From NCBI GenBank assembly GCA_024742415.1, contig JANSYN010000001.1:372001-436000 (forward strand): a stretch of 64,000 nt of DNA, given 5' to 3'. Source of the DNA: Gammaproteobacteria bacterium. GTDB lineage: Bacteria; Pseudomonadota; Gammaproteobacteria; Pseudomonadales; Halieaceae. Within the stretch, counting starts at the first letter, position 1. The number at the start of each line of letters is the position of its first letter. The notes under the pieces were generated by a model. That model had not been told where the DNA came from and ran no database searches. It saw nothing but the letters and a program-made list of their open reading frames with translations. The translations under genes were made by a program, and so were the position numbers. Positions 36,134 through 46,700 of the stretch are shown piece by piece.

Positions 36134-36151
36134 GGGGCTGCTACCAGCCCC
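36134..36151 (-). other. Hairpin in the ccoP-ccoG spacer
   Basis: GGGGCTG and CAGCCCC pair around a four-base loop between the two cco gene groups. No T run follows in the leftward direction, so it may act as an mRNA stabiliser or processing site, not a terminator. This would allow different levels of structural and assembly proteins. Confidence 0.4.
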
Positions 36152-36182
36152 GGGTAAAACGTGGGTTTATGTACAACGTGGA

Positions 36183-37061
36183 CTATTTGTTCAGCCCATA
36201 GACATAGGCAGAAAGTATATGAATCTTGTCCTCACTGAGGGTTTCGCTAAAGGCTGGCATCTGCCCGTTGCGACCTGCCCGCAGAGTGTGTGCGATCTGC
36301 TCCCGGGTGCCACCGTACAGCCAGATACCGTTGGTGAGGTTTGGCGCGCCGAGCGCCTGGTTGCCTTTGCCGTCAGCGCCGTGACAGGCGGCACAATAGG
36401 TGGTGAAGCTCTGCTTGCCTTCCCCGGCAAGGTCGGCGTCAACCGCATCGCCATTGAGTGACAGCACATACTCCGTGGTTGCAGCAATGCCGTCTTCGCC
36501 CAGTACGGCCAGCCATGCCGGCATGGCAGCGCGGCGGCCATTCACCAGGGTCGCCTTGATGGACGCCGCATCGCCACCGTAGATCCAGTCGTCGTCCGTC
36601 AGATTGGGAAAGCCGAAGCTGCCCTTGGCGTCGGCGCCGTGACATTGCGCGCAGTTGTTACCGAACATGCGCATGCCCATTTTGCGCACTGCTGGATCAT
36701 CGGCGATCTCTTCAACGGACTGTGTGAGATAGCTACGTCGCATCGCGCCAAACTCGGCATCGGCCGCCGCGACGCGCTCTTCATACTGACCAATCTGCGT
36801 CCATCCTAGCAGCCCGGGAAAATTGCCCATGCCGGGATAAGCGATGAGATAACCCACTCCCCAGACGATGGTAATGACGAACATATAGAACCACCAGGCG
36901 GGCAGGGGGTTATCGTATTCTTCAATGCCATCGTAGTTGTGCCCGGTCGTCTCTTCCGTGGTTCCCTGGTCGCGTGTGCGATTAGCAAACAGAATCCAGA
37001 TGATCAACAAGAAGCTGACGATAGTCAGCAGGATGATCCACAGGCTCCAGAAATCAGCCAT
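36183..37061 (-). CDS. ccoP: Cytochrome c oxidase cbb3 subunit III (diheme cytochrome c)
   Basis: 292 residues. An N-terminal membrane region (LWIILLTIVSFLLIIWILF and WWFYMFVITIVWGVGYLI) is followed by two class I cytochrome c domains with heme motifs CAQCH and CAACH. It passes electrons from soluble cytochromes to CcoO. The N-terminus resembles the longer CcoP type with two helices. It overlaps ccoQ by eight bases. Confidence 0.97.
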   Translation of the reverse strand: MADFWSLWIILLTIVSFLLIIWILFANRTRDQGTTEETTGHNYDGIEEYDNPLPAWWFYMFVITIVWGVGYLIAYPGMGNFPGLLGWTQIGQYEERVAAADAEFGAMRRSYLTQSVEEIADDPAVRKMGMRMFGNNCAQCHGADAKGSFGFPNLTDDDWIYGGDAASIKATLVNGRRAAMPAWLAVLGEDGIAATTEYVLSLNGDAVDADLAGEGKQSFTTYCAACHGADGKGNQALGAPNLTNGIWLYGGTREQIAHTLRAGRNGQMPAFSETLSEDKIHILSAYVYGLNK

Positions 37062-37233
37062 TACGTGATTCCTCCTGGCGTGTACGTTCGTTCATTTCAT
37101 CATCGGCGAAGGGCAGTTGGGCTGCCTCGTCAAACGCCTTTGACCTGTTCTTGCTGTATGCCCATATGCACAATCCGATGAAAGCCACCAGCAAAAAGGC
37201 GGTGCTCAACCCTCTGAGATCGTTGATGTCCAT
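37054..37233 (-). CDS. ccoQ: Cbb3-type cytochrome c oxidase subunit CcoQ
   Basis: A 59-residue protein: [18 protein letters not shown] begins one membrane helix, followed by the conserved WAYSKNRSKAFDEAAQLPF. This is the FixQ/CcoQ pattern. The start overlaps the ccoO stop by one base (TAATG) and the end overlaps the ccoP start by eight bases, so all four structural genes are translationally coupled. Confidence 0.95.
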   Translation of the reverse strand: MDINDLRGLSTAFLLVAFIGLCIWAYSKNRSKAFDEAAQLPFADDEMNERTRQEESRNG

Positions 37234-37847
37234 TAGCGCCTCGCTTGCAGGAGCGTGCCCAGCTGTTGCAGGTATGCAATCAGGGCGTCAATTTCTTTTT
37301 TGCCGGCTACCGCTTCCTCGGCGCCCGCAATATCTTCGGGGGTATAGGGCACCCCGACTTTTGCCAGTGCGGCCATTTTTGCACCTGTCCTGGCGCCATT
37401 GACCTCCTGGTCAAACAGCCAGGGAAACGCCGGCATGTTGGATTCCGGCACAACGTCGCGCGGGTTATACATGTGCGCACGATGCCAGTCGTCACTATAG
37501 CGCTGTCCTACCCGCGCCAGGTCCGGTCCGGTGCGCTTGGAACCCCACAGGAACGGATGGTCATACACAAACTCGCCGGCAACCGAATAATGCCCATAGC
37601 GTTCGGTTTCGGCGCGCAGCGGCCGGATCATCTGCGAGTGACAGTTGTTACAGCCCTCGCGAATGTAAATATCGCGACCCTCAAGCTCGAGCGCCGGTAG
37701 CGGTTTGAGCCCCGCAATCGGTTCGTTGCTCTGCTTGGAAAACATCAGCGGCACCAGTTCTACCAATGTGCCGAAGCTGATAGCAACAATGATCAGGATG
37801 ATCATGATGCCGACGTTTTTTTCTACTGTGTCATGTTTCATGCCCAT
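37233..37847 (-). CDS. ccoO: Cytochrome c oxidase cbb3 subunit II (monoheme)
   Basis: 204 residues. One N-terminal helix ([20 protein letters not shown]) anchors a monoheme domain with motif [14 protein letters not shown]; the distal methionine is probably in [12 protein letters not shown]. The block [20 protein letters not shown] is typical of CcoO. The gene lies four bases after ccoN. Confidence 0.97.
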   Translation of the reverse strand: MGMKHDTVEKNVGIMIILIIVAISFGTLVELVPLMFSKQSNEPIAGLKPLPALELEGRDIYIREGCNNCHSQMIRPLRAETERYGHYSVAGEFVYDHPFLWGSKRTGPDLARVGQRYSDDWHRAHMYNPRDVVPESNMPAFPWLFDQEVNGARTGAKMAALAKVGVPYTPEDIAGAEEAVAGKKEIDALIAYLQQLGTLLQARR

Positions 37848-37851
37848 AGCC

Positions 37852-39291
37852 TCATACCGCTCCTACAGCCGCGGGAGCGGGCTGTGGTTGTACATCTTTA
37901 CGGGTGGTCATAAAAATGTTGTAGGCCATCAGCAGCATGCCGGAGAAGAAAATGGCCCCGCCAATGACGCGAACCACGTAGCCCGGGTAGCTGGCCGCTA
38001 CCGATTCAACAAAAGTGTAGGTCAAAGTGCCGTCCTGGTTGTAGGCGCGCCACATCAGGCCTTGCATGATGCCGTTGACCCACATCGAGGCGATGTAGAG
38101 CACTGTGCCGATCGTCGACATCCAGAAATGTGCGTTGATGAGGCTGATGCTGTACATGCGCTCCTTGCCAAATAGGATCGGGATAAGATGGTAAATCGCG
38201 CCGATGGAAATCATCGCAACCCAGCCCAGCGCGCCCGAGTGTACGTGGCCGATAGTCCAGTCCGTGTAGTGGGAAAGGGCGTTTACCGTGCGGATGGACA
38301 TCATCGGCCCTTCGAACGTGGACATTCCGTAGAATGACAGGCTGACAACCAGAAAACGCAGGATCGGGTCCGTGCGCAGTTTGTCCCATGCTCCCGACAA
38401 CGTCATCATGCCGTTGATCATGCCGCCCCAGGAGGGTGCCAACAGGATGATCGACATCACCATACCCAGGCTCTGGGCCCAGTCTGGCAGGGCGGTGTAG
38501 TGCAGGTGGTGAGGGCCAGCCCAGATGTAGACCGCAACCAGCGCCCAGAAGTGAACGATACTCAGTCGATAGGAATAAACCGGGCGGCCCGCCTGCTTGG
38601 GCACGAAGTAGTACATCATGCCGAGAAAGCCCGCCGTCAGGAAGAAGCCCACGGCGTTGTGGCCATACCACCACTGCACCATCGCATCCACAGTACCCGC
38701 GTAGGCAGAGTAGGACTTGGTCATGCTGACCGGTATCGCCATACTGTTGATGATGTGCAGCACGGCAACGGCGATGATAAAGGCGCCCAAAAACCAGTTG
38801 GCCACGTAAATGTGTGGGGTCTTGCGTTTCATGATCGTGCCGAAGAACACCAGCGCATAAGACACCCAGACAACTGCAATGAGAATGTCGATTGGCCACT
38901 CCAGCTCGGCATATTCCTTACTTGTGGTCAAGCCCAGCGGCAGGGTGATTGCCGCAGACACGATAACCAACTGCCAGCCCCAGAAGGTGAATGCGGCGAG
39001 TTTGTCTGAGATGAGCCTGGCCTGGCAGGTGCGTTGTACGATGTAGTAGGACGTGGCAAACAGCGCAGAACCGCCAAAGGCAAAGATCACCGCGTTGGTG
39101 TGCAGTGGTCGCAGTCGTCCGAAGTGAAGATACTGCAGTTCGGTATTGAGTGCCGGCCATGCCAGCTGCGCGGCAATTAGCACGCCGACAAGCATACCGA
39201 CGATGCCCCAGACGACAGTCATGATCGCAAACTGGCGGACCACCTTGTAGTTATAGGTGGGATGTTCGAGTGCGTGATTGAGCTCGCTCAT
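37852..39291 (-). CDS. ccoN: Cytochrome c oxidase cbb3 subunit I (catalytic)
   Basis: 479 residues and about 12 membrane helices. The heme and copper histidines are in [33 protein letters not shown] and [12 protein letters not shown]. CcoN binds heme b, heme b3 and CuB and reduces O2 with high affinity. The 54-base spacer to the upstream Yip1-family gene contains two small hairpins (CAGTAC/GTACTG and CTGCTG/CAGCAG) and no promoter I can see, so transcription probably starts before the Yip1 gene. Confidence 0.98.
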   Translation of the reverse strand: MSELNHALEHPTYNYKVVRQFAIMTVVWGIVGMLVGVLIAAQLAWPALNTELQYLHFGRLRPLHTNAVIFAFGGSALFATSYYIVQRTCQARLISDKLAAFTFWGWQLVIVSAAITLPLGLTTSKEYAELEWPIDILIAVVWVSYALVFFGTIMKRKTPHIYVANWFLGAFIIAVAVLHIINSMAIPVSMTKSYSAYAGTVDAMVQWWYGHNAVGFFLTAGFLGMMYYFVPKQAGRPVYSYRLSIVHFWALVAVYIWAGPHHLHYTALPDWAQSLGMVMSIILLAPSWGGMINGMMTLSGAWDKLRTDPILRFLVVSLSFYGMSTFEGPMMSIRTVNALSHYTDWTIGHVHSGALGWVAMISIGAIYHLIPILFGKERMYSISLINAHFWMSTIGTVLYIASMWVNGIMQGLMWRAYNQDGTLTYTFVESVAASYPGYVVRVIGGAIFFSGMLLMAYNIFMTTRKDVQPQPAPAAVGAV

Positions 39292-39345
39292 GTGACTTAT
39301 CCAGTACGAAGTGGGTACTGCTGATACACAGCAGTGGAATTACGT

Positions 39346-39948
39346 TTAATCGGTAAACGCCGGAGCGGCGCCAAATTCCCATAGAATGACGGAGCCGACC
39401 ATCAGGCAAATCAGAATGACCAGCGCAATGGCGAGCACCGCGCTGGAAAACAGAAAGCCGCGTTCTTCGGGAATATTCATCACCAGCGGAATACCCAGGT
39501 ACATCAGGTAGACCGCCCAACTCACCGCGGCCACACCAATGAGCATGTCCAGCCAGAGCATGGGGTGGAATCCGACCAGGCCGGCAACAAACAGGGGCGT
39601 TGCGGTAAAGGCCGCGATGACAATGCCTTTGGTCATGCTGGACTGGGCGCCGTATGTCTCTGACATCCAGTGAATGAAATAACCGATGACGGCCACGCAG
39701 GCGACCATGCCGAAGTAGAACAGCGTACAGATCACCAGTGCGCTTTCCTGGGTGAGCTTGATCGGCTCACTCTGTTGACCTACGGTCCAACCGACCTGCG
39801 TGGTGCCGTAATACCAGGCAACCGCGGGCAGAATTGCCATAATGATCGGATACAGCATCAGCAGCTTCAGGCTGCCTTCCGGGAGATCGCCAATGGTGCG
39901 CCACTGCTGTCGAGGCCTGACGAGGAGGCCTATAGCGTGTTGAATCAT
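39346..39948 (-). CDS. Yip1-family integral membrane protein, first gene of the cco operon
   Basis: A 200-residue protein with five predicted membrane segments. The start MIQHAIGLLVRPRQQWRTIG and the later IIMAILPAVAWYYGTTQVGW and TYGAQSSMTKGIVIAAF are typical of bacterial Yip1 proteins. It lies between the FNR box at 40032 and ccoN, in the same orientation, and so should be made under low oxygen together with the oxidase. No biochemical role is known to me; an assembly or membrane-organising role is inference. Confidence 0.85.
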   Translation of the reverse strand: MIQHAIGLLVRPRQQWRTIGDLPEGSLKLLMLYPIIMAILPAVAWYYGTTQVGWTVGQQSEPIKLTQESALVICTLFYFGMVACVAVIGYFIHWMSETYGAQSSMTKGIVIAAFTATPLFVAGLVGFHPMLWLDMLIGVAAVSWAVYLMYLGIPLVMNIPEERGFLFSSAVLAIALVILICLMVGSVILWEFGAAPAFTD

Positions 39949-40031
39949 ACGTTGGTTAACCCCTACAGATGGCTGTCTTGATGGTCTTTTTGGGACACAG
40001 ACAGATTGTAAGGCGTTTGCGATGAAAAACC

Positions 40032-40045
40032 TTGATGTGTATCAA
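40032..40045. promoter_or_regulatory. FNR/Anr box of the Yip1-ccoNOQP operon
   Basis: TTGATGTGTATCAA is a perfect TTGAT-N4-ATCAA site, extended to 16 symmetric bases by flanking C and G. It is centred about 90 bases before the Yip1-family ATG and directly after the fnr stop codon. Confidence 0.88.
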
Positions 40046-40068
40046 GGGGGCATGCGCCCCGCAGAGGT

Positions 40069-40824
40069 TTAGCCGATATCGGCGAGGCTGCGAATGCCCT
40101 CGATATCCTTGATCTCAATTTCCTTGTTGTTCACCTGCAGGAACTCGAGCTTCTGCATGCGGCTGAACACCCGGCTTACGGTTTCTACGGTCAGGCCAAG
40201 GTAGTTACCGATGTCAATACGAGACATGGGCAGCCTGAAGCGGGTTGCACTGAGCTTGCGCCGGGCATTGCGGCTGGAGATGCTCAGAATGAGGGCGGCG
40301 ACGCGCTCCTCGGCGGAGTTTTTACTCAGCAGCGTGATCAGCTGCTGGTCCTCAGTGATTTCACGGCTCATTATCTGGAAGAAATGCCGCTGCAGGCTGG
40401 GCATCAGTGCGCTGAGTTTTTCCAGCGAGTTGAAGGGGATTTCACACACGGCGGTGGTCTCCAGCGCCTGCGCCGAGGACGCGTGCAGGTTGTTGCTGAT
40501 GCCGTCCATGCCCAGGATCTCGCCGGGGAAGTAAAAGCCGGTGACCTGTTCGCGGCCGCTGTCGGTGGTGCGAAAGGCCTTCAGCGCGCCTGAGCGTACC
40601 GCAAACACCGATTGGAACTCATCGCCCTCATGGTACAGGAAGCGCCCCTTCTGGATGGGCTTGCTGCGTTGTACAATCTCGTCGAGTTGCTCAACGTCGT
40701 CACGTTCCAGTGCGAGGGGCAGACAAATGCTGTTGAGGCGGCAATTGCCGCAGTTGACCTTGTAATCGTGAGCGCAGGGTTTGGTGAGCAGTTCCTGCGA
40801 TTGGCCAGTCATCGTACTATCCAT
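40069..40824 (-). CDS. fnr: FNR/Anr-type oxygen-sensing transcriptional regulator
   Basis: 251 residues. The N-terminal cysteines lie in KPCAHDYKVNCGNCRLNSIC, and another in TTAVCEIPFN matches the fourth cluster ligand of FNR. A cyclic-nucleotide-binding fold follows (FLYHEGDEFQSVFAVRSG). The C-terminal Crp helix-turn-helix is ISRIDIGNYLGLTVETVSRV. The protein should hold an oxygen-labile [4Fe-4S] cluster and bind TTGAT-N4-ATCAA sites; three such sites are in this window. GGGGGGT precedes the ATG. Confidence 0.96.
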   Translation of the reverse strand: MDSTMTGQSQELLTKPCAHDYKVNCGNCRLNSICLPLALERDDVEQLDEIVQRSKPIQKGRFLYHEGDEFQSVFAVRSGALKAFRTTDSGREQVTGFYFPGEILGMDGISNNLHASSAQALETTAVCEIPFNSLEKLSALMPSLQRHFFQIMSREITEDQQLITLLSKNSAEERVAALILSISSRNARRKLSATRFRLPMSRIDIGNYLGLTVETVSRVFSRMQKLEFLQVNNKEIEIKDIEGIRSLADIG

Positions 40825-40975
40825 GCAAATACCCCCCGAGGTGATACCTTCAGTATAGGTGAAACGCGACTGTTGGTGAATGTATCCGTGCAGTGAAATT
40901 AGCGGGCGGTTCAGGCAGTGGTAAGGCGGTAGTGAGGCGTCGGCCAGGCCATGGTCGGAGATCGTCAGGCCAGGG

Positions 40976-42412
40976 TTAAATAGTGGCGGAGTAGATCACC
41001 GCGTTGCCGTTGGTGGGCGGTGCCTCGAGATAGGCATCAAAAACCATGCAGATATTGCGTATAAATGGCCGCCCTTTGCCAGTGATCAACAGCAGGTCGT
41101 CGCGCAATTCAACCAGTTCGTCGGCAATCATCTCACCAAGGGCGGCGATCTGCTGCCCAAAGTGATCACCAAAGCGCACCGCGAACTGGTCTTCCAGTTC
41201 ATTGATGTCCAGCCGCATATGGCAGGCAAGCGACATAATAATGTGGTAACGCAGTTTATCTTCCCAGGACATCCGGTAGCCACGCTGAATCGGAAACTCA
41301 CCTGCGCGTAGCCGGGCGTAGTACTCCTCGAGCTGGGTTGCGTTTTGCAGGTAGTCGTCACCCATGTGGCTGATGGCGGATGCGCCGATGCCCAGCGTGT
41401 CAAAGGCCAGTTGTCGTGAATAGCCCTGGAAGTTGCGCTGCAGGCGCCCTTCGTTCTGGGCAAGGGCCAGTTCATCGTCAGGCTTGACGTAGTGATCCAT
41501 GCCGATATGCACATAGCCGTTGCGCTGCAGGGTGTCACTGATCAGTTCATGCAGGCGCAGTTTGTTATCGGCGCTGGGCAGGGTCAGGCGGTCGATGGCG
41601 CGCTGGCTGCTGAAACGGTGGGGCAGGTGCGCATAGCTGTAGCAGGCGATCCGATCGGGAGCCAGGGTAACGACTTTGCGCAGGGTCTCGCTGACGGAGG
41701 CCATGGTCTGGTGAGGCAGCCCGTAGATCAGGTCGAAACCCAGAGACTTGAAGCGTAAGGCGCGTACGTTGGCGGTGAGTTCCGCCACCATATCGTACTG
41801 CTGCACGCGATTCACCGAAGCCTGAACCCTGGGGTCGAAGTCCTGTACGCCCATGCTGATGCGGTTGAAGCCTATCCCCTTGAGCAGCGCCAGGGTGTCG
41901 TTGCCGACAGTTCGCGGGTCGACTTCGATGGAATACTCCCGGTGGTCGTCTGCGAGCAGGCGAAAGTGCGTGGCCAGGATATGCATCAGCCGGGTCAGTT
42001 CGGCATCTTCAAGGAAGGTGGGTGTGCCGCCACCCCAGTGCAGCTGGGTAATGGGCCGCTTGTTGCCGACCAGGGCCGACTGCAATTCGATCTCTTTCTC
42101 GAGGTAGAAGAGGTACTCGCGTGCTGCATCCCTGTTGCGCGTGACGACCTTGTTGCAGGCGCAGTAGTAGCAAATGTCTGCACAGAAGGGTAAGTGGACA
42201 TACAGCGACAGCGGGTTGGTACTGAGCTGTCTCGCGACCGCGCTGTCGCGCAGGTAACGTTTGGGTGCGGTTTCGTCGGCAAAGTGTGGCGCGGTAGGGT
42301 AGGACGTATAGCGGGGGCCTGGTCGTGCGTACTTGGCCGCAAGACCCAGAGCGGCATCTGCGACCGGCGGCGGCGTGTCGGGCGTGATGGCTTCCGGTGG
42401 ATTGGTTTTCAT
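40976..42412 (-). CDS. hemN: Oxygen-independent coproporphyrinogen III oxidase
   Basis: 478 residues with the radical-SAM motif in YVHLPFCADICYYCACNKV. Other family blocks are GGTPTFL, FNRISMGVQDFDPRVQ and DLIYGLPHQT. The C-terminal HemN domain reads MSLACHMRLDINELEDQF. It makes protoporphyrinogen without O2, supplying heme for cbb3 at low oxygen. An FNR box lies 57-71 bases upstream of the ATG. Confidence 0.97.
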   Translation of the reverse strand: MKTNPPEAITPDTPPPVADAALGLAAKYARPGPRYTSYPTAPHFADETAPKRYLRDSAVARQLSTNPLSLYVHLPFCADICYYCACNKVVTRNRDAAREYLFYLEKEIELQSALVGNKRPITQLHWGGGTPTFLEDAELTRLMHILATHFRLLADDHREYSIEVDPRTVGNDTLALLKGIGFNRISMGVQDFDPRVQASVNRVQQYDMVAELTANVRALRFKSLGFDLIYGLPHQTMASVSETLRKVVTLAPDRIACYSYAHLPHRFSSQRAIDRLTLPSADNKLRLHELISDTLQRNGYVHIGMDHYVKPDDELALAQNEGRLQRNFQGYSRQLAFDTLGIGASAISHMGDDYLQNATQLEEYYARLRAGEFPIQRGYRMSWEDKLRYHIIMSLACHMRLDINELEDQFAVRFGDHFGQQIAALGEMIADELVELRDDLLLITGKGRPFIRNICMVFDAYLEAPPTNGNAVIYSATI

Positions 42413-42469
42413 AGTGTTCGCAGGCTAGTGCTCCGGATTCCACTGTAGCAGCGCCGATGGCCGGCAAAC

Positions 42470-42483
42470 TTGATGCATGTCAA
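42470..42483. promoter_or_regulatory. FNR/Anr box before hemN
   Basis: TTGATGCATGTCAA matches TTGAT-N4-ATCAA at nine of ten fixed positions (G for A in the right half) and is centred about 64 bases before hemN. This fits an activating site. Confidence 0.78.
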
Positions 42484-42544
42484 GCGATGACGATTACGCT
42501 GCAGGCTGTGTAGGGTGCAGCGCAGGGATGGGCCATTGCAGTGC

Positions 42545-43717
42545 TCAGGCCAGTGAAGCCACGCTTTTGAGTACGAGCCTGACCAGCTCGGCCTGGCGCG
42601 AGACACCGGTCTTGGCGAAAATAGCCTTCAGTTGCGCCCTTGCGGTGTGCTGCGAGATGTTCTGTTCTGCAGAGACGTCCGCCAGGCTGAGGCCGCGGGC
42701 GAGTAAGGTGGCCAGCTTGGCCTCCGCGGGGGTGAGGTCGAACAGTTCGCGTAGAGACTGCGCCGATGTCGACTCCTGCAGCTCCGGGTCAGAGATAAAC
42801 ACCGCGGCTACGGGGCTGGCATTGCCCTCGCGGCGCTGCGCTGCTGGTACCGGCCGCACTACCAACCCCAGATCGGGGCGTCCGTCGGGTCGCGGCACGC
42901 GCAGCGCCCTGACGATAGAGGTCTCTCCACGCGCTTGCGCCCGGATAATCGTCGTCAGGGTCTCCTGCAGCTCCTTGTGGATGTCCCTGCCGTCTATGTG
43001 CAGGCAGTCGTTGCGTACCGACAGGCCCTGGCCGGCGTCCAGCAACTCACGGCCAACCTCGTTGGTGGTGAGCACGCGCCCGCGTTCGTCGAGAATAATC
43101 GTGGCAACCAGTAGCTGGTCTACGGCGCCGGCATAGACATCGCGCTCTGAACTGGTGCGATGGAGGCGCGCATGAATGGCCACGGCGCGCTGCAGGTGTG
43201 GAGTCAGCCGGGCCAGTAGTGCGCGCTCCTTACGGGAAAAGCGCGCCTCGCTCTTGCGGCGCGAGAAGCGCAGTCGCGCAAGCATGCCCGAGGGCTCAGC
43301 CGTATCAACGCCGAGTATGCGAAACAGGTTGATAGGTTCCAGGTAGTGCAGGTAGTAATCACTGCGTGTCAGTTCACGATCCGGTAGCAGGTCTTCCAGG
43401 GCGATGACTTTGTCGTGTGGCAAGTCAATGAACGGATCAAGCGAGAAGAACTGTTCCCGATAGGCGATGGCCTGCCAGTCGTTCGGATCAGCGAGCTTGT
43501 TGCTGGTGGTATCGGGGGCGGCGTCAGTGCGCACGCTGTTGAGAATGAAACCGTGATCGTCGACTGAAGGCGGCCGCAGAATCAGCGACGCCACCTGCGC
43601 ATCAAAGGCCGCGCGCAGCGCAGGTAGCGCGTTCTGCCAGGGTTGCTCGTCGAGCGCTCCCTCGTAGATCAGTCCGACAAGTCGGTCGAAAGTGTCCAGG
43701 GGGGTGGCCGCTGCCAT
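42545..43717 (-). CDS. LuxR-type transcriptional regulator
   Basis: 390 residues. The C-terminal 65 residues form a LuxR/GerE helix-turn-helix (FDLTPAEAKLATLLARGLSL, ISQHTARAQLKAIFAKTG). The N-terminal 300 residues lack an obvious receiver or autoinducer domain; the region around DQLLVATIILDERGRVLTTN looks PAS-like. It is about 13 bases downstream of the large GGDEF-EAL gene on the same strand, so the two may be co-transcribed. Regulated genes are unknown. Confidence 0.87.
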   Translation of the reverse strand: MAAATPLDTFDRLVGLIYEGALDEQPWQNALPALRAAFDAQVASLILRPPSVDDHGFILNSVRTDAAPDTTSNKLADPNDWQAIAYREQFFSLDPFIDLPHDKVIALEDLLPDRELTRSDYYLHYLEPINLFRILGVDTAEPSGMLARLRFSRRKSEARFSRKERALLARLTPHLQRAVAIHARLHRTSSERDVYAGAVDQLLVATIILDERGRVLTTNEVGRELLDAGQGLSVRNDCLHIDGRDIHKELQETLTTIIRAQARGETSIVRALRVPRPDGRPDLGLVVRPVPAAQRREGNASPVAAVFISDPELQESTSAQSLRELFDLTPAEAKLATLLARGLSLADVSAEQNISQHTARAQLKAIFAKTGVSRQAELVRLVLKSVASLA

Positions 43718-43729
43718 GGCAAAGAGTGG

Positions 43730-46700
43730 TTACTTTTCCAGGGTGGACAGGTCGGCGGTGACTTCAGTGAGCAGTTTGGGCTTGCCAACACCCCAGCCCT
43801 GAAGATAATCCACGCCGATTTCTACGAGCTTCTCCACAATCGCGTCGTTTTCAACCGATTCAGCAATGGTCTGCTGGCCCAGAAAGTGTGCCAGGTCGTT
43901 GATCGAACGTGCCATGGCGTAATCATTGCGGTTCTCGCTGATTCCGGTAATGAAGCTGCCGTCAATCTTTACGTAGTCTACTGGCAGTTCGCGCAGGTAG
44001 TTATGGCTGGCCAATCCGGTGCCGAAGTCATCAATGGAAAATTTACAGCCAATATTGCGAAACGCGCGCACGAAGTCCGCCGCCTTAATGAGGTTGGAGA
44101 TCGTGCCTGTTTCGGTGATCTCGAAGCAGAGCTTGCTGGTGCCCACGCCAAACTCGGAAATCTGTTCGAAGAGGTAGTCAAGGAACGCGTCGTCCGTGAC
44201 GCTGGCGCCAGACAGGTTGATCGAGAGATCAGGTACGACTTTCTGGGCGTCCATCAGTTCGCTGATCCAGGCGAAAGCCTCGCGTACCACCCAGCGATCG
44301 ACCAGTGTCATAAAGCCATAGCGTTCGGCCGAGTTGATGAAGTCCTCGGGTGAGGCTAGCGTGCCATCCTTGTTTTTCAGGCCCAACAGCAGCTCATAGT
44401 GCAGGCTGGCACTGCCGCGTCCGCTCACTGCGGTTTGCACAATCGGTTGTGCCCTGAGTACGAATCTGTCGGTGGCCAGGGCTTCTTCAAGGCGTTGCCG
44501 TTTTTTGTTCTTGTCGGATTTGTACTTGATCGCCTCGTTCTGGTCTTCCTGGTAGCGCACCACCTGGTTGCGTCCGCTTTGCTTGGCAAGCTGCATCGCC
44601 GCCCGCGCCGCCTCCAGCACCTGCTCAACGCTGGTGGTGTGTTCGCCAATACCGGATACCCCAATGGAGACGGTAAAGCTCACGTTTTCGCCGTCGATAT
44701 CCATGCTGGTTGCTTCGATATCGCTGCGAATTTTCTCCGCGGCTTCTACGGCCGATTCTATCGGCCTGTCCAGCAACAGAATGGCGAACTCATCCGCCTT
44801 GATGCGCGCCGAGGAGGACTTTTTGCCATGTAACTGCGACAGCAGCTTGGCGAATTCCAGCAGGACCTGGTCGCCGCTGACGCGATCGTATACTTCGTTG
44901 ACCAGTTCAAACCTGTCGATATTGAGGTACAAAACTGCATGGTGCGCGTTGCGGTGCTGGCCATGGCGCAGAGCGCGCTCCATCTGGTCGAGGAATGTTT
45001 CGCGGTTGATCAGTTTCGTCAGTGAGTCGTGGTTGCGTGTAAAGCTGAGCGTTTTTTGCACGTGCTCGAGGGTGCTGTACATACTCTTGTCAACAACCGA
45101 CAGCGCATCAGCCGGTGCCGGCGGCTGCACGCCGCGGCTGAGTTGCCGTGCGAGTTTGATAGCGCTGAGGTCGGCGACTTTTTGCCCGCGTTCGTTAACG
45201 AAGATATAACGGTCACGCGATGGGCTGATCCATGCCAGCTGCATGCGCTTTTTTTGTCCGTCCTTGTCGCGGTAGGTGAGCCAGCTGTCTTTCTCCAGTT
45301 GTTCGACGCGCTTGACCCAGCGACGCAGGCGGGGAAGGTCGTCGATCTTGGCGCGGACCGCCTCAGGCTCTGGATCCTCCCGGGTCAGGGCGTCACCGGG
45401 TTGGACGGTTTCTACCTCGATGGTGCCCGACAGGATATCGCGCAGATCCTCCAACACAGACTCGTGAGATATATTCGTCGGCAGCGCCGCCGAGATTTGC
45501 TGGCCGATCAGGTCCAGTAGCGACTCTGCCTCGAGACTGCGCTCAACGCTTTGGTCATCTTCCAGCCCCTGGTCCTGCTGCTCCTTGAGCCACCTGAACA
45601 ACAGTTCGAAATGCCTGACCTGTTCCGCCCAGCCCTCGCTGTCCGGGCCCTGCTTGACGTGCGTCAGTACCAGCATATCGCGCCAGCCGCTTTCAATGAG
45701 GTCGACGAGTGCGCGTGGCGCGTTATCGTCAGGCAGTGCCTCGCGGATGAGCCTGGCCACCGCGCGCCGGGCCTGCGACAGGCGTTCCTGGCCTTCCTGG
45801 GTCTTGACTACGCGCTCGATGTTGCGCGACAGCGCGCGCTCTTGCTGTTCAGACAGCCTGTCGATCTTGCGCAGTGCGGTCGTGAACACTGAACTGTCGG
45901 TTTCGTAGTCCGCGACAATTTCATCCACAATACTGCCAATGCGATTTTCCAGCGCCTTGTTGGGAAAGTTGGCCGAGGCGGCGAGCTTGGACAGCCTGTC
46001 GACCACCATGCGCGCCGTGTGCCCATGGTCAACAAAGAACCTTGGATCCATGAGGGCCAGCTTGGCCATCGGGATTTGCAGGTTGCCCAGCGCCGGCTTG
46101 AGGTCATTGGAAACATCCAGCTGGGAACGAATGGTGTCGAACAGGTTGTCGACCATGTCCAGTTGATTGAGGCTCTCGGCGGTGAGTCCGGGGGAGTCGC
46201 GCAGGTCGCTGAGCCCCTGGCGGTGCTCGGCCAGGTACTCGCGCAGGGAGGCGCTCTGGGTAACGGCCTGACGTGCCGCGTCGTCGCGTTGCAATGCACC
46301 CAGGGCGCGGGCGATGGCCTGTGCGTCTGCCAGGCGGTGTTTATCGGCCTCGGCACTGGACACGGTTGCGCCATCCCAGGTGCCAGAGAGTATTTCGCCT
46401 TCCTTGAGTTGTGTCGGGTCCAGCAGGCCCTCGGCCTCACGCTTGAAATTCAGCGCATCCACCACCGATTTGTAAAGACTGACCGGCGTGAAACGACCCA
46501 TTGCTCCGGTGATCTGCTCACCGAGCTGACGGTGGATGTCATCCAGTTCGCTGCTGCCAGTGCCGTTCTGGGCGGTTGTCGGGGTAGTGGTGGATGCACT
46601 CTGGGGCTCGGGGCTGGTCCCGCCGCGCGCGGGTGAGGGCCGCGTGGGCCTGTCGAACTCTTCCTTGCGCTGCAGCAGCGAGCCCTTCTCGGCGATTTCC

